From assembly GCF_001522585.2 (NCBI RefSeq), contig NZ_CP013374.1:62001-126000 (forward strand): 64,000 nucleotides of DNA, in the 5' to 3' direction. Source of the stretch: Burkholderia sp. NRF60-BP8 (GTDB lineage Bacteria > Pseudomonadota > Gammaproteobacteria > Burkholderiales > Burkholderiaceae). The position numbers and the translations under genes are program-made. The notes beneath the pieces were generated by a model that did no database searches, was not told the origin of the DNA, and saw nothing but the letters and a program-made list of their open reading frames with translations. Shown one piece after another: positions 40,206 through 49,264 of the stretch. How positions within the stretch are numbered: the first letter of the stretch is position 1; the number at the start of each line of letters is the position of its first letter.

Positions 40206-42512
40206 ATGACCGAAATTGCACGGCCGCAGGCCGGAAATTACGCAACGGCCGTGATGCTGGTCGCGATCGCGACCGTGCTGCAGACGCTCGCGATCCGGTT
40301 CGGCGGCGTGAATTTGCCGTTCGTGCTGTATTACCCGCTGCTCGCCGGCGCCGCGTGGGTGACATCGTTCCTGTTCGGCATCGTGTCGACCGTGGTCAGC
40401 GGGCTGCTCGTGTGGACGCTGTTCCTGTCCGACCCGGCCGCTTATACGGCGCCGCTGCCCGAGCGGCTCGTGCAACTCGGCACCTTCATGCTGATCGGCG
40501 CGCTGGTGTGCGCGATCGCGTCGATGCTGCATCACACGCGCGTCACGAACGATCGCGCCGGCCGGCGCGAGGCGGCCGCGCGCCGGCAGCTCGAAGCCGT
40601 GCTGGGCGCGCTGCCGCACGGCGTGATCGCGACCGATGCGACAGGCCGGCTCACCTATCTCAACGCGGCCGCTGCCGAACTCGTCGGCTGCCGGCCGGAC
40701 GACGCGATGGGGCGGCCGGTGCGCGACGTGCTGCGGATCGTCGACCACGAAGGCCGCCGCGTGCCGACCACGCCGCTCGATCGCGCGCTCGGCGGCGCCG
40801 ACGCGACGTCCGACCGGCACTGGCTGCAGGCCGGCAACGGCGATCCGGTGCCGATCGTCGCGGTCGCGTCGCCGATGGGCGATACGGACGGCAATCTCGA
40901 CGGCGCGGTGTTGTTGCTGCGCGATGCCGGCGCGGACCGTGCGCGCGTCGACGCGTCGCGGCTGCTGCATGCGGTCGTCGATGCATCGCCGGATGCGATC
41001 GTCGGGATCGACGCCGACGGCCGCATCGCGAGCTGGAACCCGACCGCGCAGCGGATCTTCGGGTACGACGAGGCCGATGCGCGCGGCCGCCGGTTCGACA
41101 CGCTGATCGCGCCGCGCTGGTTGCGGCGCCATCCGCTCGCCCAATCGTTCGACGCGATGCGCGAGCCGGTCGGGCCGCTCGAACTGCTGTGCGTGCGGCG
41201 CGACGGCCGGCGGTTTCGGGCGACGGTATCGGCGTGCCCGGTGCAGGGCGACGCGCGGGCCTGCGTCGCGCTGTCGCTGACGCTGCGCGAAACCGGCGCG
41301 CAGCGCCGGCACGACCTCGGGGCGCAGCGCTCGTTGCAGGGCGCGCGCCATGCGCGCGAGCAGGCCGACACGTCGAACCGGCTGAAGGACGAGCTGCTGG
41401 CCACGGTGTCGCACGAATTGCGCACGCCGCTGAACGTGATCTACGGGTGGATCGAGGTGCTGCGCAATACCGGCGACCACGCGCTGCAGCATCAGGCCAT
41501 CGATGCGATCGACCGCAGCGCGCGTTCGCTCACGCGGATGGTCGGCGACATCCTCGATGCGTCGTCGCTCGCGACCGGCAAGCTGCGGCTCGACACGACG
41601 CCGGTCGACATCGTCCGGCTGTTCTCCGACCAGGTCGGCACGTTCCAGACCGCCGCATCGTCGGCCGGCATCATGCTCGAATTCGACTGCGACGCGTCGG
41701 CGTGCATCGTGTCGGGCGACGCCGAGCGGTTGCGGCAGATGCTGTCGAACCTCATTTCGAATGCGCTGAAATTCACGCCGGCCGGCGGCAGCGTGAGGGT
41801 CGGGCTTGCGCGCGACGACGCGCATGCGGTGCTGACCGTCGCCGATACGGGGCAGGGCGTCGCGCCGGAGTTCGTGCCGTACGTGTTCGACATGTTCCGC
41901 CGTGCGGACGATTCGCCCGCGTCGCCGCGGCGGGGGCTCGGTCTCGGCCTGTCGATCGTGCGGCACATCGCGCAGCTGCACGGCGGCCGGGTGACCGTCG
42001 CGAGCGCGGGCCGCGATCGCGGCACGACGTTCACGGTGACGCTGCCGGCCGGGTGGCAGCCGGGCGGCGCGATAGCGTGGGGAATCGTGCAGGCGGGCAG
42101 CCGTCGCGACGCGCTCGTGCTCGATACGCAGCGCATCCTGATCGTCGACGACGATCCGACCACGCGTGCCAGCCTCACGGCCGCGCTGACCACGTTCGGC
42201 GCGGCCGTCGCGATCGCGTCGTCGGGGCGCGAAGCGCTCGCGATGGCGGCCGACATGCGGCCGACGGTCGTGCTGTCCGATCTCGCGATGCCCGACGGCG
42301 ACGGCTTCTGGCTGCTGGACGCATTGCGGCGCGGCACGATGAACGGCGACAGCGGCCCGCCCGACGTGCGCGTGCTGGCCGTCACCGCGCACGCGGGCCT
42401 CGCCGACGAACGCCGCGCGCTGGAGGCCGGCTTCGACGGCTACCTGTGCAAGCCGGTCGACGTGCGCGAACTGGCGCACAAGATCGTGCACGTGACGAAG
42501 CGCGACGGCTGA
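40206..42512 (+). CDS. Membrane hybrid histidine kinase (DUF4118-like sensor, two PAS, receiver)
   Basis: A 768-residue protein. Residues 10-110 hold about four hydrophobic segments with the DUF4118 look (VNLPFVLYYPLLAGAAWVTS). Two PAS domains follow (about 125-240 and 255-370: LGALPHGVIATDATGRLTYL; VVDASPDAIVGIDADGRIAS). HisKA (LLATVSHELRTPLNVIYGW), HATPase_c (LISNALKFTPAGG, GLGLGLSIVRHI) and a C-terminal receiver (LIVDDDPTTRAS, phospho-Asp in VVLSDLAMPDGDG, Lys in YLCKPVD) complete it. Possible partner of the sigma-54 response regulator 3 kb away; this is an inference from proximity. Confidence 0.9.
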   Translation: MTEIARPQAGNYATAVMLVAIATVLQTLAIRFGGVNLPFVLYYPLLAGAAWVTSFLFGIVSTVVSGLLVWTLFLSDPAAYTAPLPERLVQLGTFMLIGALVCAIASMLHHTRVTNDRAGRREAAARRQLEAVLGALPHGVIATDATGRLTYLNAAAAELVGCRPDDAMGRPVRDVLRIVDHEGRRVPTTPLDRALGGADATSDRHWLQAGNGDPVPIVAVASPMGDTDGNLDGAVLLLRDAGADRARVDASRLLHAVVDASPDAIVGIDADGRIASWNPTAQRIFGYDEADARGRRFDTLIAPRWLRRHPLAQSFDAMREPVGPLELLCVRRDGRRFRATVSACPVQGDARACVALSLTLRETGAQRRHDLGAQRSLQGARHAREQADTSNRLKDELLATVSHELRTPLNVIYGWIEVLRNTGDHALQHQAIDAIDRSARSLTRMVGDILDASSLATGKLRLDTTPVDIVRLFSDQVGTFQTAASSAGIMLEFDCDASACIVSGDAERLRQMLSNLISNALKFTPAGGSVRVGLARDDAHAVLTVADTGQGVAPEFVPYVFDMFRRADDSPASPRRGLGLGLSIVRHIAQLHGGRVTVASAGRDRGTTFTVTLPAGWQPGGAIAWGIVQAGSRRDALVLDTQRILIVDDDPTTRASLTAALTTFGAAVAIASSGREALAMAADMRPTVVLSDLAMPDGDGFWLLDALRRGTMNGDSGPPDVRVLAVTAHAGLADERRALEAGFDGYLCKPVDVRELAHKIVHVTKRDG

Positions 42513-42547
42513 CGCGGCTGACGCGCTTTGCGCCCCGGCCGCGTCAG
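42509..42547. terminator. Hairpin between convergent kinase and decarboxylase genes
   Basis: A 9-bp perfect inverted repeat (CTGACGCGG / CCGCGTCAG) flanks a 21-base loop in the 31-base gap and overlaps both stop codons. Probably a bidirectional transcript end. Confidence 0.4.
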
Positions 42548-43590
42548 GTGGTCGGCGCCGGCCGGTTCTGCGTGTGCACTTGCGCGAGCAGATGCGACGC
42601 GATGCGCGTGCTGCGCACGAGGTCGCCGGGCGTGTGGTGCGTGACCTGACGTTGAATGAAGTAGCGCGCGGTATGCGCGAGCCCGTTCGCGAACGTCGTC
42701 GTCGCGCGCCAGCCGAGCCGCTTCTGCGCGGCGGCCAGATTCGGCCGCCGCTGGCGCGGATCGTCGGACGGCAGCGGCCGGAATTCGATCGGTACGGTCG
42801 CGCCGACGATACGCACGACCTCCCGCGCAACGTCGATCATCGCGATCTCGACGTCGCTGCCGAGATTGACCGGCTCGCTCGCATCGCCCGGTTCGTCCAT
42901 CAGCCGGACCAACGCATCGACCATGTCGTCCACGTAGCAGAACGAGCGCGTCTGCTTGCCGTCGCCGTAGACGGTCAACGGCTGTTCCGCGAGCGCCTGC
43001 GTGACGAAGTTCGACACCACGCGCCCGTCGGCCGGGTGCATGCGCGGGCCGTACGTATTGAAGATCCGCGCGATCCGCACGTCGACGCCGTACTGGCGGT
43101 GATAGTCCGCGAACAGCGTTTCCGCGCAGCGTTTGCCTTCGTCGTAGCACGCGCGGATGCCGGTCGGATTGACGCGGCCGCAATAGTGCTCGTCCTGCGG
43201 ATGGACGTCGGGGTCGCCGTACACCTCGCTCGTCGACGCCTGCAGGATGCGCGCCTTCACGCGTTTCGCGAGGCCGAGCAGGTTGATCGCGCCGTGCACG
43301 CTGGTCTTCGTCGTCTGCACGGGGTCGCGCTGATAGTGAATGGGCGACGCCGGGCACGCGAGGTTGTAGATCTCGTCGACTTCGACGTAGAGCGGAAACG
43401 TCACGTCGTGGCGCATCAGCTCGAAGTTCGGCGCATCGAGCAGGTGCGCGATGTTGTCCTTCGTGCCCGTGTAGAAATTGTCGACGCACAGCACGTCGTG
43501 GCCGGCCGTCACGAGCCGTTCGCACAGATGCGAACCCAGGAAGCCGGCGCCGCCGGTGACGAGCACGCGTTTTCGATCGTAGCCCTTCAT
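42544..43590 (-). CDS. UDP-glucuronate decarboxylase (UXS) / NAD-dependent epimerase family
   Basis: A 348-residue extended SDR: NAD motif [15 protein letters not shown], the [13 protein letters not shown] block typical of UDP-glucuronic acid decarboxylases, catalytic YDEGK (Tyr-x3-Lys), and [23 protein letters not shown] converts UDP-glucuronate to UDP-xylose. The C-terminus has an extra tail of about 30 residues. AAGGAG precedes the ATG, which shares one base with the TAA of the upstream GT4 gene (TAATG). No UDP-glucose dehydrogenase is in the window. Confidence 0.9.
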   Translation of the reverse strand: MKGYDRKRVLVTGGAGFLGSHLCERLVTAGHDVLCVDNFYTGTKDNIAHLLDAPNFELMRHDVTFPLYVEVDEIYNLACPASPIHYQRDPVQTTKTSVHGAINLLGLAKRVKARILQASTSEVYGDPDVHPQDEHYCGRVNPTGIRACYDEGKRCAETLFADYHRQYGVDVRIARIFNTYGPRMHPADGRVVSNFVTQALAEQPLTVYGDGKQTRSFCYVDDMVDALVRLMDEPGDASEPVNLGSDVEIAMIDVAREVVRIVGATVPIEFRPLPSDDPRQRRPNLAAAQKRLGWRATTTFANGLAHTARYFIQRQVTHHTPGDLVRSTRIASHLLAQVHTQNRPAPTT

Positions 43591-44909
43591 TACGTATTCT
43601 CCTTGCGGTGTGCGAGCATGGCCGTGGCGGTGCCGACGGGCGTGCGCCGGCCGGTGCCGGCCGACGTGCCGGCGCGCTGCGCGTGGGCGACGTCGCGATA
43701 GATGTCGACGAGCCGGTCGGCCACGCCTTGCCAGGTGTAGAAGCGATGCGCGCGCAGGTAGCCGGCGCGGCCGAGCGCCGCGCACAGCTCGGGCTTCGCG
43801 CGCAGTTGCACGAGGCGCGCGGCCAGCGCGGCCGGGTCGCGCGGCGGCACGAGATAGCCGGTCGTGCCGTCGTCGACCGTCGTGCGGATGCCGCCGACGT
43901 CGCTGCCGATCACCGCCGCCGCGCACGCCATCGCCTCGACCGGCGTGATGCCGAACGGCTCGTACCACGGCGTCGTCACGAACACGTCGGCCGCGCTGTA
44001 GTACAGGTGCAGCGCGTCGCGATCGCGCCGGCCGACGAAGGTCACGCGGTTGGCAATCCCGAGTTCGTGCGCGAATGCGGCGAGCCGCGCGAGTTCCGGG
44101 TCGCGTGCGGGGTCGGGCGTCGCCTGGCTGCCGCCGACGACGTACAGGTGCGTCGGCCGCTGCGGATCGCGCGGCATGCGCGCGAGCGCATCGATCACGG
44201 TATCGATGCCCTTGCGCGGCACCAGGCGGCCCAGTTGCAGCACGACGAACGCGTCCTGCGGCCAGCCCAGCCGCGCGCGTGCATCCACGCGCGGCACCGG
44301 CCGGAATTCCCGCTCGTCGAAGCCGCACGGCACGATCTCGATGCGCGCGGTGTCGGCGCGATAGTGGGTCGTCAGATCGAGCGCATCCTGAGGGCATTCG
44401 GCGATCAGGCGGTCCGAGCGGCGGGCGAGCGTGTCCTCGATCGCGAAGCGCGCATCGGGGAAGCCGTCGGCCGTGCCCTGGTGCAGCCGCCGCACGCGGC
44501 CGAGCGCATGGAACGTCGTGACGAGCGGGATGCCGAGCGCTTTTTTCACGCGCAGCGCCGCGTCGCCCGACATGAAGAAGTTCGCGTGCATCACGTCGAC
44601 CGGGTCGGGCTCGCGCCGCATGCGCGCGATCATGTATTGCGCGAATGCGCCCATGTACGGCAACAGCCGCTCCTTGGGCACGTCGGTCGGCGGCCCGGCC
44701 GGCACGTGGATCACGCGCATGTGCGAGCCGATCGGCACGACTTCCGGCAAATGCGGATTGTCGCAGCGCGTGTAGACGTCGACGTCGAGGCCGCGCTCCG
44801 CGAGCTGCTTCGCGACGTTCGCGACATAGATGTTCTGACCGCCGGCGTCGACGCCACCGATCACGCCCAGCGGCGATGCATGTTCACTGATCAACGCGAT
44901 TCTTTGCAT
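43590..44909 (-). CDS. Glycosyltransferase family 4 (sucrose-synthase/MshA-like)
   Basis: A 439-residue GT-B transferase: [20 protein letters not shown] at the acceptor-domain start, the [11 protein letters not shown] segment, and the donor-site block [20 protein letters not shown] (E-x7-E). The GGQN loop is shared by sucrose-phosphate-synthase-like and MshA-like GT4 enzymes. With the UXS gene downstream it probably handles a pentose- or hexose-containing glycan. MshA itself works with a PIG-L deacetylase, and one lies 4 kb away, but no mycothiol ligase is present. Exact -24/-12 promoter upstream. Confidence 0.88.
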   Translation of the reverse strand: MQRIALISEHASPLGVIGGVDAGGQNIYVANVAKQLAERGLDVDVYTRCDNPHLPEVVPIGSHMRVIHVPAGPPTDVPKERLLPYMGAFAQYMIARMRREPDPVDVMHANFFMSGDAALRVKKALGIPLVTTFHALGRVRRLHQGTADGFPDARFAIEDTLARRSDRLIAECPQDALDLTTHYRADTARIEIVPCGFDEREFRPVPRVDARARLGWPQDAFVVLQLGRLVPRKGIDTVIDALARMPRDPQRPTHLYVVGGSQATPDPARDPELARLAAFAHELGIANRVTFVGRRDRDALHLYYSAADVFVTTPWYEPFGITPVEAMACAAAVIGSDVGGIRTTVDDGTTGYLVPPRDPAALAARLVQLRAKPELCAALGRAGYLRAHRFYTWQGVADRLVDIYRDVAHAQRAGTSAGTGRRTPVGTATAMLAHRKENT

Positions 44910-44964
44910 GGTCTTGCTCCCGATATCGGGGCCGCGCTCATGGGCCGCCGTCGTCGGTACATCG

Positions 44965-44978
44965 GCAATCGGCATGCC
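44965..44978 (-). promoter_or_regulatory. Predicted sigma-54 promoter (minus strand)
   Basis: On the minus strand it reads GGCATG-CCGA-TTGC followed by C, an exact match, 55 bases before the GT4 ATG. It has the same 14 bases as the site at 23334. Confidence 0.7.
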
Positions 44979-45087
44979 CGCCGGATTGCGGGGAAAACCG
45001 CTTCCCGCTGTGCCGAAAAAATTACAACGCGTTGGATGAAAGGGCGTCTGATCGCGGTTTCCCGCCGGCATGCGGCGCGCACGCCGC

Positions 45088-45101
45088 GGCACGCGATTTG
45101 C
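45088..45101 (+). promoter_or_regulatory. Predicted sigma-54 promoter
   Basis: Reads GGCACG-CGAT-TTGC followed by G, an exact match, 53 bases before the BON gene ATG. It shares all 14 bases with the site at 23885, which also precedes a BON gene. Back to back with the minus-strand site at 44965. Confidence 0.75.
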
Positions 45102-45153
45102 GCGACCTCTGTTCACCTGCCGGCTCGCCCGGCCCGATGAAAAGGAGGTCACG

Positions 45154-45561
45154 ATGAAGGTATTCCAGCTGCAAGCCCGCTCCCCGCGCATCCGCCGCCA
45201 GCGTGCGGTGCGCACCGGCATGGCGGTCGCGATCGCCGCGGCCACCGCGTGCATGGTCGTCGCGCCGAACGCGGTCGCCGCCGGCGACGACGGCGCCGCA
45301 TCGTCGTCGACGTCGTCGTCGTCGCATTCGAGTACCGGCACGAAGATCCGCGACGCGACGATCACGACCAAGGCGAAAGCGGAACTCGTCGGCACGAGCG
45401 GCCTGTCGGCCGGCGACATCCACGTGAAGACGCGGCACGGCACCGTGACGCTGACCGGCAGCGTGCCCGACGAGCAGCAGCGCACGCAGGCCGTCGGCGT
45501 CGTGAAGCAGGTGGACGGCGTGCAGTCCGTGCGCGACCAGTTGACCATCCGGCCCAAATAA
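45154..45561 (+). CDS. Exported BON-domain protein (OsmY-like)
   Basis: A 135-residue protein with a signal peptide (RQRAVRTGMAVAIAAATACM, likely cleaved after AVAAG-type sites near residue 43), a Ser-rich linker, and one BON domain (70-134: IRDATITTKAKAELVGTSGL, VKTRHGTVTLTGSVPDEQQR, VDGVQSVRDQLTI). Periplasmic location is expected; OsmY-type proteins protect the envelope in osmotic stress. AAAGGAGG site; first gene of a probable operon with the SDR, DUF2795 and later genes. Confidence 0.9.
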   Translation: MKVFQLQARSPRIRRQRAVRTGMAVAIAAATACMVVAPNAVAAGDDGAASSSTSSSSHSSTGTKIRDATITTKAKAELVGTSGLSAGDIHVKTRHGTVTLTGSVPDEQQRTQAVGVVKQVDGVQSVRDQLTIRPK

Positions 45562-45587
45562 CCGCGCGGCCGCAAAGGAGTCCAGCG

Positions 45588-46616
45588 ATGAACTGCATGC
45601 TCAAACCCGTCGGCGAACAGACGATCGTCATCACCGGCGCGACCAGCGGCATCGGTCTCGTCACCGCGCGCAAGGCGGCACGGCGCGGCGCGAAGCTCGT
45701 GCTGTTCGCGCGCAACGAGGAAGCGCTGAACACGCTGTGCGAGGAAATCCGCCAGCACGGCGGCCTCGCGGTGCCGGTCGCCGGCGACGTCGGCAATATC
45801 GAGGATCTGCAGCGCGCGGCCGCGGCGGCGGCCGACACGTACGGCGGCTTCGACACCTGGGTCAACAACGCGGGCGTGTCGATCTTCGGCACGGCGGCCG
45901 CGGTACCGCTCGAGGATCAGCGCCGGCTGTTCGACACCAACTACTGGGGCGTCGTGCACGGCTCGCTCGTCGCGGCCGACCATTTCCGGCGCAAAAGCGA
46001 TTTCCACGGCGGCGCGATCATCAACATGGGCAGCGAGGCGTCCGACGCGCCCGTGCCGCTGCAAAGCGCATACGTCGCGTCGAAACACGCGGTGAAAGGC
46101 TTCACCGATTCGCTGCGGCTCGAGATGGAAGCGGACCACCTGCCGGTGTCCGTCACGCTGATCAAGCCCGCCGCGATCGACACGATGTTCGTGATGCACG
46201 CGAAGAACTACATGAACGTCGAGGCGAAGCTGCCGCCGCCGATCTACGACCCCGACCTGGTGGCCGACGCGATCCTGTTCGCGGCCGCGCACGCGCGCCG
46301 CACGCTGTTCGTCGGCGGCGCCGCGAAGTTCACGTCGGCGAGCGCGTACCACGCGCCGCGCCTGTTCGATCGCGTCGCGGCCACGCTGTTCTCGCGCGGC
46401 CAGCGCACTGTGCGCCCCGCGCGGCCGCGCGACGACAACGCGCTGTACGACTCGCGCCACGCGCTGCACGAGCGCGAGGGCATGGAAGGGCCGGTGCTGC
46501 GCAGCTGTGCGTACAACACGGTGGTGCAGCGGCCGAAGGTCGCCGGCGCGGTCGCGCTGGGCGCGGCGGCGGTGGTGTTTGCCGCGTACGCGCGCTCGCG
46601 CCGCTCGTCCGCGTGA
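45588..46616 (+). CDS. SDR family oxidoreductase with C-terminal hydrophobic tail
   Basis: A 342-residue classical SDR: TGATSGIGLVTARKAARRGA, NNAGVSIFG, catalytic Ser (INMGSEASDA) and YVASKHAVKGF. A C-terminal extension of about 80 residues ends in a hydrophobic helix (VAGAVALGAAAVVFAAYA), suggesting membrane attachment. Similar extended SDRs accompany stress genes in Burkholderiales; the substrate is unknown. AAAGGAG site, 26 bases after the BON gene. Confidence 0.88.
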   Translation: MNCMLKPVGEQTIVITGATSGIGLVTARKAARRGAKLVLFARNEEALNTLCEEIRQHGGLAVPVAGDVGNIEDLQRAAAAAADTYGGFDTWVNNAGVSIFGTAAAVPLEDQRRLFDTNYWGVVHGSLVAADHFRRKSDFHGGAIINMGSEASDAPVPLQSAYVASKHAVKGFTDSLRLEMEADHLPVSVTLIKPAAIDTMFVMHAKNYMNVEAKLPPPIYDPDLVADAILFAAAHARRTLFVGGAAKFTSASAYHAPRLFDRVAATLFSRGQRTVRPARPRDDNALYDSRHALHEREGMEGPVLRSCAYNTVVQRPKVAGAVALGAAAVVFAAYARSRRSSA

Positions 46617-46643
46617 TTTCATCGATTTTCCAAGGAGGCTTTC

Positions 46644-46943
46644 ATGACATCCCGACAACATACGGGCCACGAATACAGCCACTCGCGCGCGCACGAAGGC
46701 GAGCGCACGCAGCAGGACCACGACAAGGGCGGGCACCAGACGGGGCACGGCAAACCGCCGAGCCCGGTCGACGTGCAGAAGGCGCTGAAGGGGATGGACT
46801 ACCCGGCCAGCAAGTCGGACGTCGTGCAGTGCGCGGAACGCGCGCATGCCGACCGCGAGGTGCTCGACATGCTGCGCAAGATTCCCGAGCGCGAGTACGA
46901 CACGCCGGCGTCGGTATCGAAGGAACTCGGGCGGCTGATGTAG
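46644..46943 (+). CDS. DUF2795 domain protein
   Basis: A 99-residue protein: a His/Gln/Glu-rich disordered N-terminal half, then a DUF2795-like helical domain (DVQKALKGMDYPASKSDVVQ, then ILRKIPEREYDTPASVSKEL-like pattern at 76-95). AAGGAGG site. In the same direction as, and 27 bases after, the SDR. Function unknown; the domain is common in stress-island genes. Confidence 0.8.
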   Translation: MTSRQHTGHEYSHSRAHEGERTQQDHDKGGHQTGHGKPPSPVDVQKALKGMDYPASKSDVVQCAERAHADREVLDMLRKIPEREYDTPASVSKELGRLM

Positions 46944-47004
46944 GCGCCGCCCCGTCGCGCCGCGTGCGCGAGCGCGCGGCGCACCCATCACGAGGAGCAC
47001 GACC

Positions 47005-47571
47005 ATGGCGATGATCGTCGCAGGCCGTTTCACGACGTTCGATGAAGCGGAAGGTGGGGCGCGTCACCTTTACGAGCGCGCGTTCGGGCGCGACGACGTG
47101 TCGATCTTCTTCCTGAACCCCGGCGGCCAGCACGCGCGCTTTCCGATCGGTGGCGACGTGTATGCCGATACGGCGGCGAAACCGGGCGGCCGCGGCGCGA
47201 TGGTCGGCGCGATTCGCGGCTTGCTGATCGGCGTCGTCGTCGGATTGATCGTGTATGCGCTCGGCGTGCGCTACTGGTTCGTGCCGGCCGCGGGCGCGCT
47301 GGCCGGCGCGTATCTCGGCGCGTTCGGCGGCGCGCTCGGCCGGATGCGCGGCGAGCAGGCCGAAGGCAAGGGCACGCTCGCGCAAAGCGAAACCGGCGTG
47401 ATCCTCGCCGCGCGCGTGACGCCCGACACCGCGACGACCGCGGAAGACGTGCTGCGCGCGACTGGCGCGAAGTCGATCGAGCGCGTCGAAGGCGACTGGC
47501 AGGACGGCGAATGGCGCGATTTCGATCCGGTGCGCCGGCCCGACGAAGCCGCGTCCGGCGGCCCGCGCTGA
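47005..47571 (+). CDS. Hypothetical protein with glycine-zipper membrane hairpin
   Basis: A 188-residue protein: an N-terminal domain (MIVAGRFTTFDEAEGGARHL), two closely spaced hydrophobic stretches (about 73-112: LLIGVVVGLIVYALGVRYWF, then GALAGAYLGAFGGALG), and a C-terminal alpha/beta part ending in a Glu/Asp-rich tail. The layout resembles the DUF1269-type protein at 14.9 kb. CGAGGAG site. Function unknown. Confidence 0.7.
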   Translation: MAMIVAGRFTTFDEAEGGARHLYERAFGRDDVSIFFLNPGGQHARFPIGGDVYADTAAKPGGRGAMVGAIRGLLIGVVVGLIVYALGVRYWFVPAAGALAGAYLGAFGGALGRMRGEQAEGKGTLAQSETGVILAARVTPDTATTAEDVLRATGAKSIERVEGDWQDGEWRDFDPVRRPDEAASGGPR

Positions 47572-47650
47572 ATACGTCCTTTTTCCAGACGCTTGCAACG
47601 CCAACCGTCGAAACACGGTCGCCGCGCGCAGGCCGGCGTGCGGCGCACGC

Positions 47651-47664
47651 GGCACGCCGCTTGC
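47651..47664 (+). promoter_or_regulatory. Predicted sigma-54 promoter
   Basis: Reads GGCACG-CCGC-TTGC followed by G, an exact match, 35 bases before the SDR ATG at 47699. That leaves about 20 bases of leader containing the AAGGAGG site. Confidence 0.75.
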
Positions 47665-47698
47665 GCGGCATCGGCGGCATTCGTTCAAGGAGGAACCC

Positions 47699-48556
47699 AT
47701 GACCCACGAACAGACCCCGCCGCCGCAGAAGCAGTCGCATCGGCCGGGCACCGAGCGCGAGATGCATCCGAAGCCGCGCGACGAAGCGGCCGACTACGTC
47801 GGCAGCGGCAAGCTCGCCGGCAAGGTCGCGCTGGTGACGGGCGGCGACAGCGGGATCGGCCGCGCGGTGGCGATCGGCTTCGCGAAGGAAGGTGCGGACG
47901 TCGCGATCGTCTACCTGAAGGAATCCGACGACGCCGCCCATACGAAGCAGCTGATCGAGCAGGCCGGCCGTCGCTGCGAGGCGATCGCATGCGACGTCGG
48001 CGATCGCCGGCAGGCGCGCGACGCGGTGGCGCGCACGGTCGAACGGCTCGGCCGTCTCGACGTGCTCGTGAACAACGCGGGCGAGCAGCATCCGCAGCCG
48101 GGCATCGAGGACGTGTCCGAGGAACAGCTCGAACGCACGTTCCGCACGAACGTGTACGGGATGTTCTTCTGCACGCAGGCTGCGCTGCCGCACCTGAAGG
48201 CGGGCGGGCGCATCGTCAACACGGCGTCGGTCACCGCCTATCACGGCAGCCCGAAACTCCCCGACTACTCGGCGACCAAGGGCGCGATCGTCGCGTTCAC
48301 GCGGTCGTTGTCGATCGAGCTGGCCGAGCGCGACATCCGCGTGAACGCGGTCGCGCCGGGGCCGATCTGGACGCCGCTGATTCCGTCGACGTTCACGCCC
48401 GAACAAGTCGCGAAATTCGGCTCGAACGTGCCGCTCAAGCGGCCGGGGCAGCCGGACGAACTGATCGACTGCTACGTGCTGCTCGCGTCGGACGGCGCGA
48501 GCTACATGACCGGGCAGACGCTGCATCCGAACGGCGGCTCGATCGTCGGCGGCTGA
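47699..48556 (+). CDS. SDR family oxidoreductase (general-stress GSP39/YhdF type)
   Basis: A 285-residue SDR with a long polar N-terminal extension (PPPQKQSHRPGTEREMHPKP), then KVALVTGGDSGIGRAVAIGF, NNAGEQHPQ, NTASVTAYHG and the YSATKGAI catalytic pair. The extension and the EQHPQ motif are typical of the YhdF/YghA (general stress protein 39) group, glucose- or aldehyde-type dehydrogenases induced by stress. Co-transcribed with the DUF4142 gene 34 bases downstream. Confidence 0.9.
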   Translation: MTHEQTPPPQKQSHRPGTEREMHPKPRDEAADYVGSGKLAGKVALVTGGDSGIGRAVAIGFAKEGADVAIVYLKESDDAAHTKQLIEQAGRRCEAIACDVGDRRQARDAVARTVERLGRLDVLVNNAGEQHPQPGIEDVSEEQLERTFRTNVYGMFFCTQAALPHLKAGGRIVNTASVTAYHGSPKLPDYSATKGAIVAFTRSLSIELAERDIRVNAVAPGPIWTPLIPSTFTPEQVAKFGSNVPLKRPGQPDELIDCYVLLASDGASYMTGQTLHPNGGSIVGG

Positions 48557-48590
48557 CGGCCGCACTCACGCAATGCCAAGGAGAAAGCAG

Positions 48591-49205
48591 ATGAGACAAC
48601 CCAACTGGACGATCGCCGCGCTCGCCGCCGGCGTGCTCGCCGTGTCGGGCCTCGCCCGCGCGCAGATGCCGAGCGAGCCGCCGGCGTCGAATTCGCATGT
48701 GCCGGGCGGCGTGATCAATCCGTCGTCGGGCGCGGGCGCCGCGGGCGATCCCGGCATCGCGAAAGCGCCGAAGGGCGCCGACGCGGAGTTCGTCGACAAG
48801 GCCGCGATGGCCGGCAAGGCGGAAGTGCAAGCCAGCCAGCTCGCGCTGAAGCAGGCGCAGTCGGCGGACGTACGCGCGTTCGCGAAACGGATGGTCGCGG
48901 ATCACGGCAAGGCGAACGCGAAGCTCGAGGAACTCGCCGCGCGCAAGGGCATGAAACCGCAGGTCGACCAGATTTCGGATCCCGACGTGGAGGCGCTACG
49001 CGGCAAGAGCGGGCGCGATTTCGACACCGCGTATCTGGCGGCGGCCGGCCCCGATGCACACAAGAAGGCGGTCGCGTTGTTCGAAGACGAAGCGCGCGAC
49101 GGCAAGGATGCGCAACTGCGCGCGTTCGCCAAGTCCACGCTGCCGACGCTCAAGCATCACCTGAGCATGGCAGAGACGGTTGCACGCAAGGTGGGCGCGC
49201 AATAA
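48591..49205 (+). CDS. Exported DUF4142 protein
   Basis: A 204-residue protein with a signal peptide (WTIAALAAGVLAVSGLARAQ) and a DUF4142 helical bundle, a ferritin-like fold (VDKAAMAGKAEVQASQLALK, then VRAFAKRMVADHGKANAKLE, then LKHHLSMAETV). The ATG at 48591 has AAGGAG upstream; an earlier in-frame start at 48573 would disrupt the signal peptide. Likely periplasmic; metal binding is not evident. Followed by a terminator. Confidence 0.88.
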   Translation: MRQPNWTIAALAAGVLAVSGLARAQMPSEPPASNSHVPGGVINPSSGAGAAGDPGIAKAPKGADAEFVDKAAMAGKAEVQASQLALKQAQSADVRAFAKRMVADHGKANAKLEELAARKGMKPQVDQISDPDVEALRGKSGRDFDTAYLAAAGPDAHKKAVALFEDEARDGKDAQLRAFAKSTLPTLKHHLSMAETVARKVGAQ

Positions 49206-49225
49206 CGCGCGCCCGGTTCCACCCT

Positions 49226-49251
49226 CGGGCCGCACGGGCGGCCCGCTTTTT
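49226..49251 (+). terminator. Rho-independent terminator
   Basis: An 8-bp stem (CGGGCCGC / GCGGCCCG, loop ACGG), then C and five T. It ends the SDR-DUF4142 transcript, 20 bases after the stop. The ferritin-like gene starts 14 bases later, so read-through or a separate promoter must serve it. Confidence 0.75.
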
Positions 49252-49264
49252 CGGAGAAGCAGTC

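Noticed and set aside
42544..44909. Mycothiol-like thiol pathway (MshA-like GT4 with PIG-L at 39.4 kb)
   Set aside because: No inositol-phosphate synthase, MshC-type ligase or acetyltransferase is nearby, and the GT4 gene is paired with a UDP-glucuronate decarboxylase, which fits polysaccharide synthesis better.
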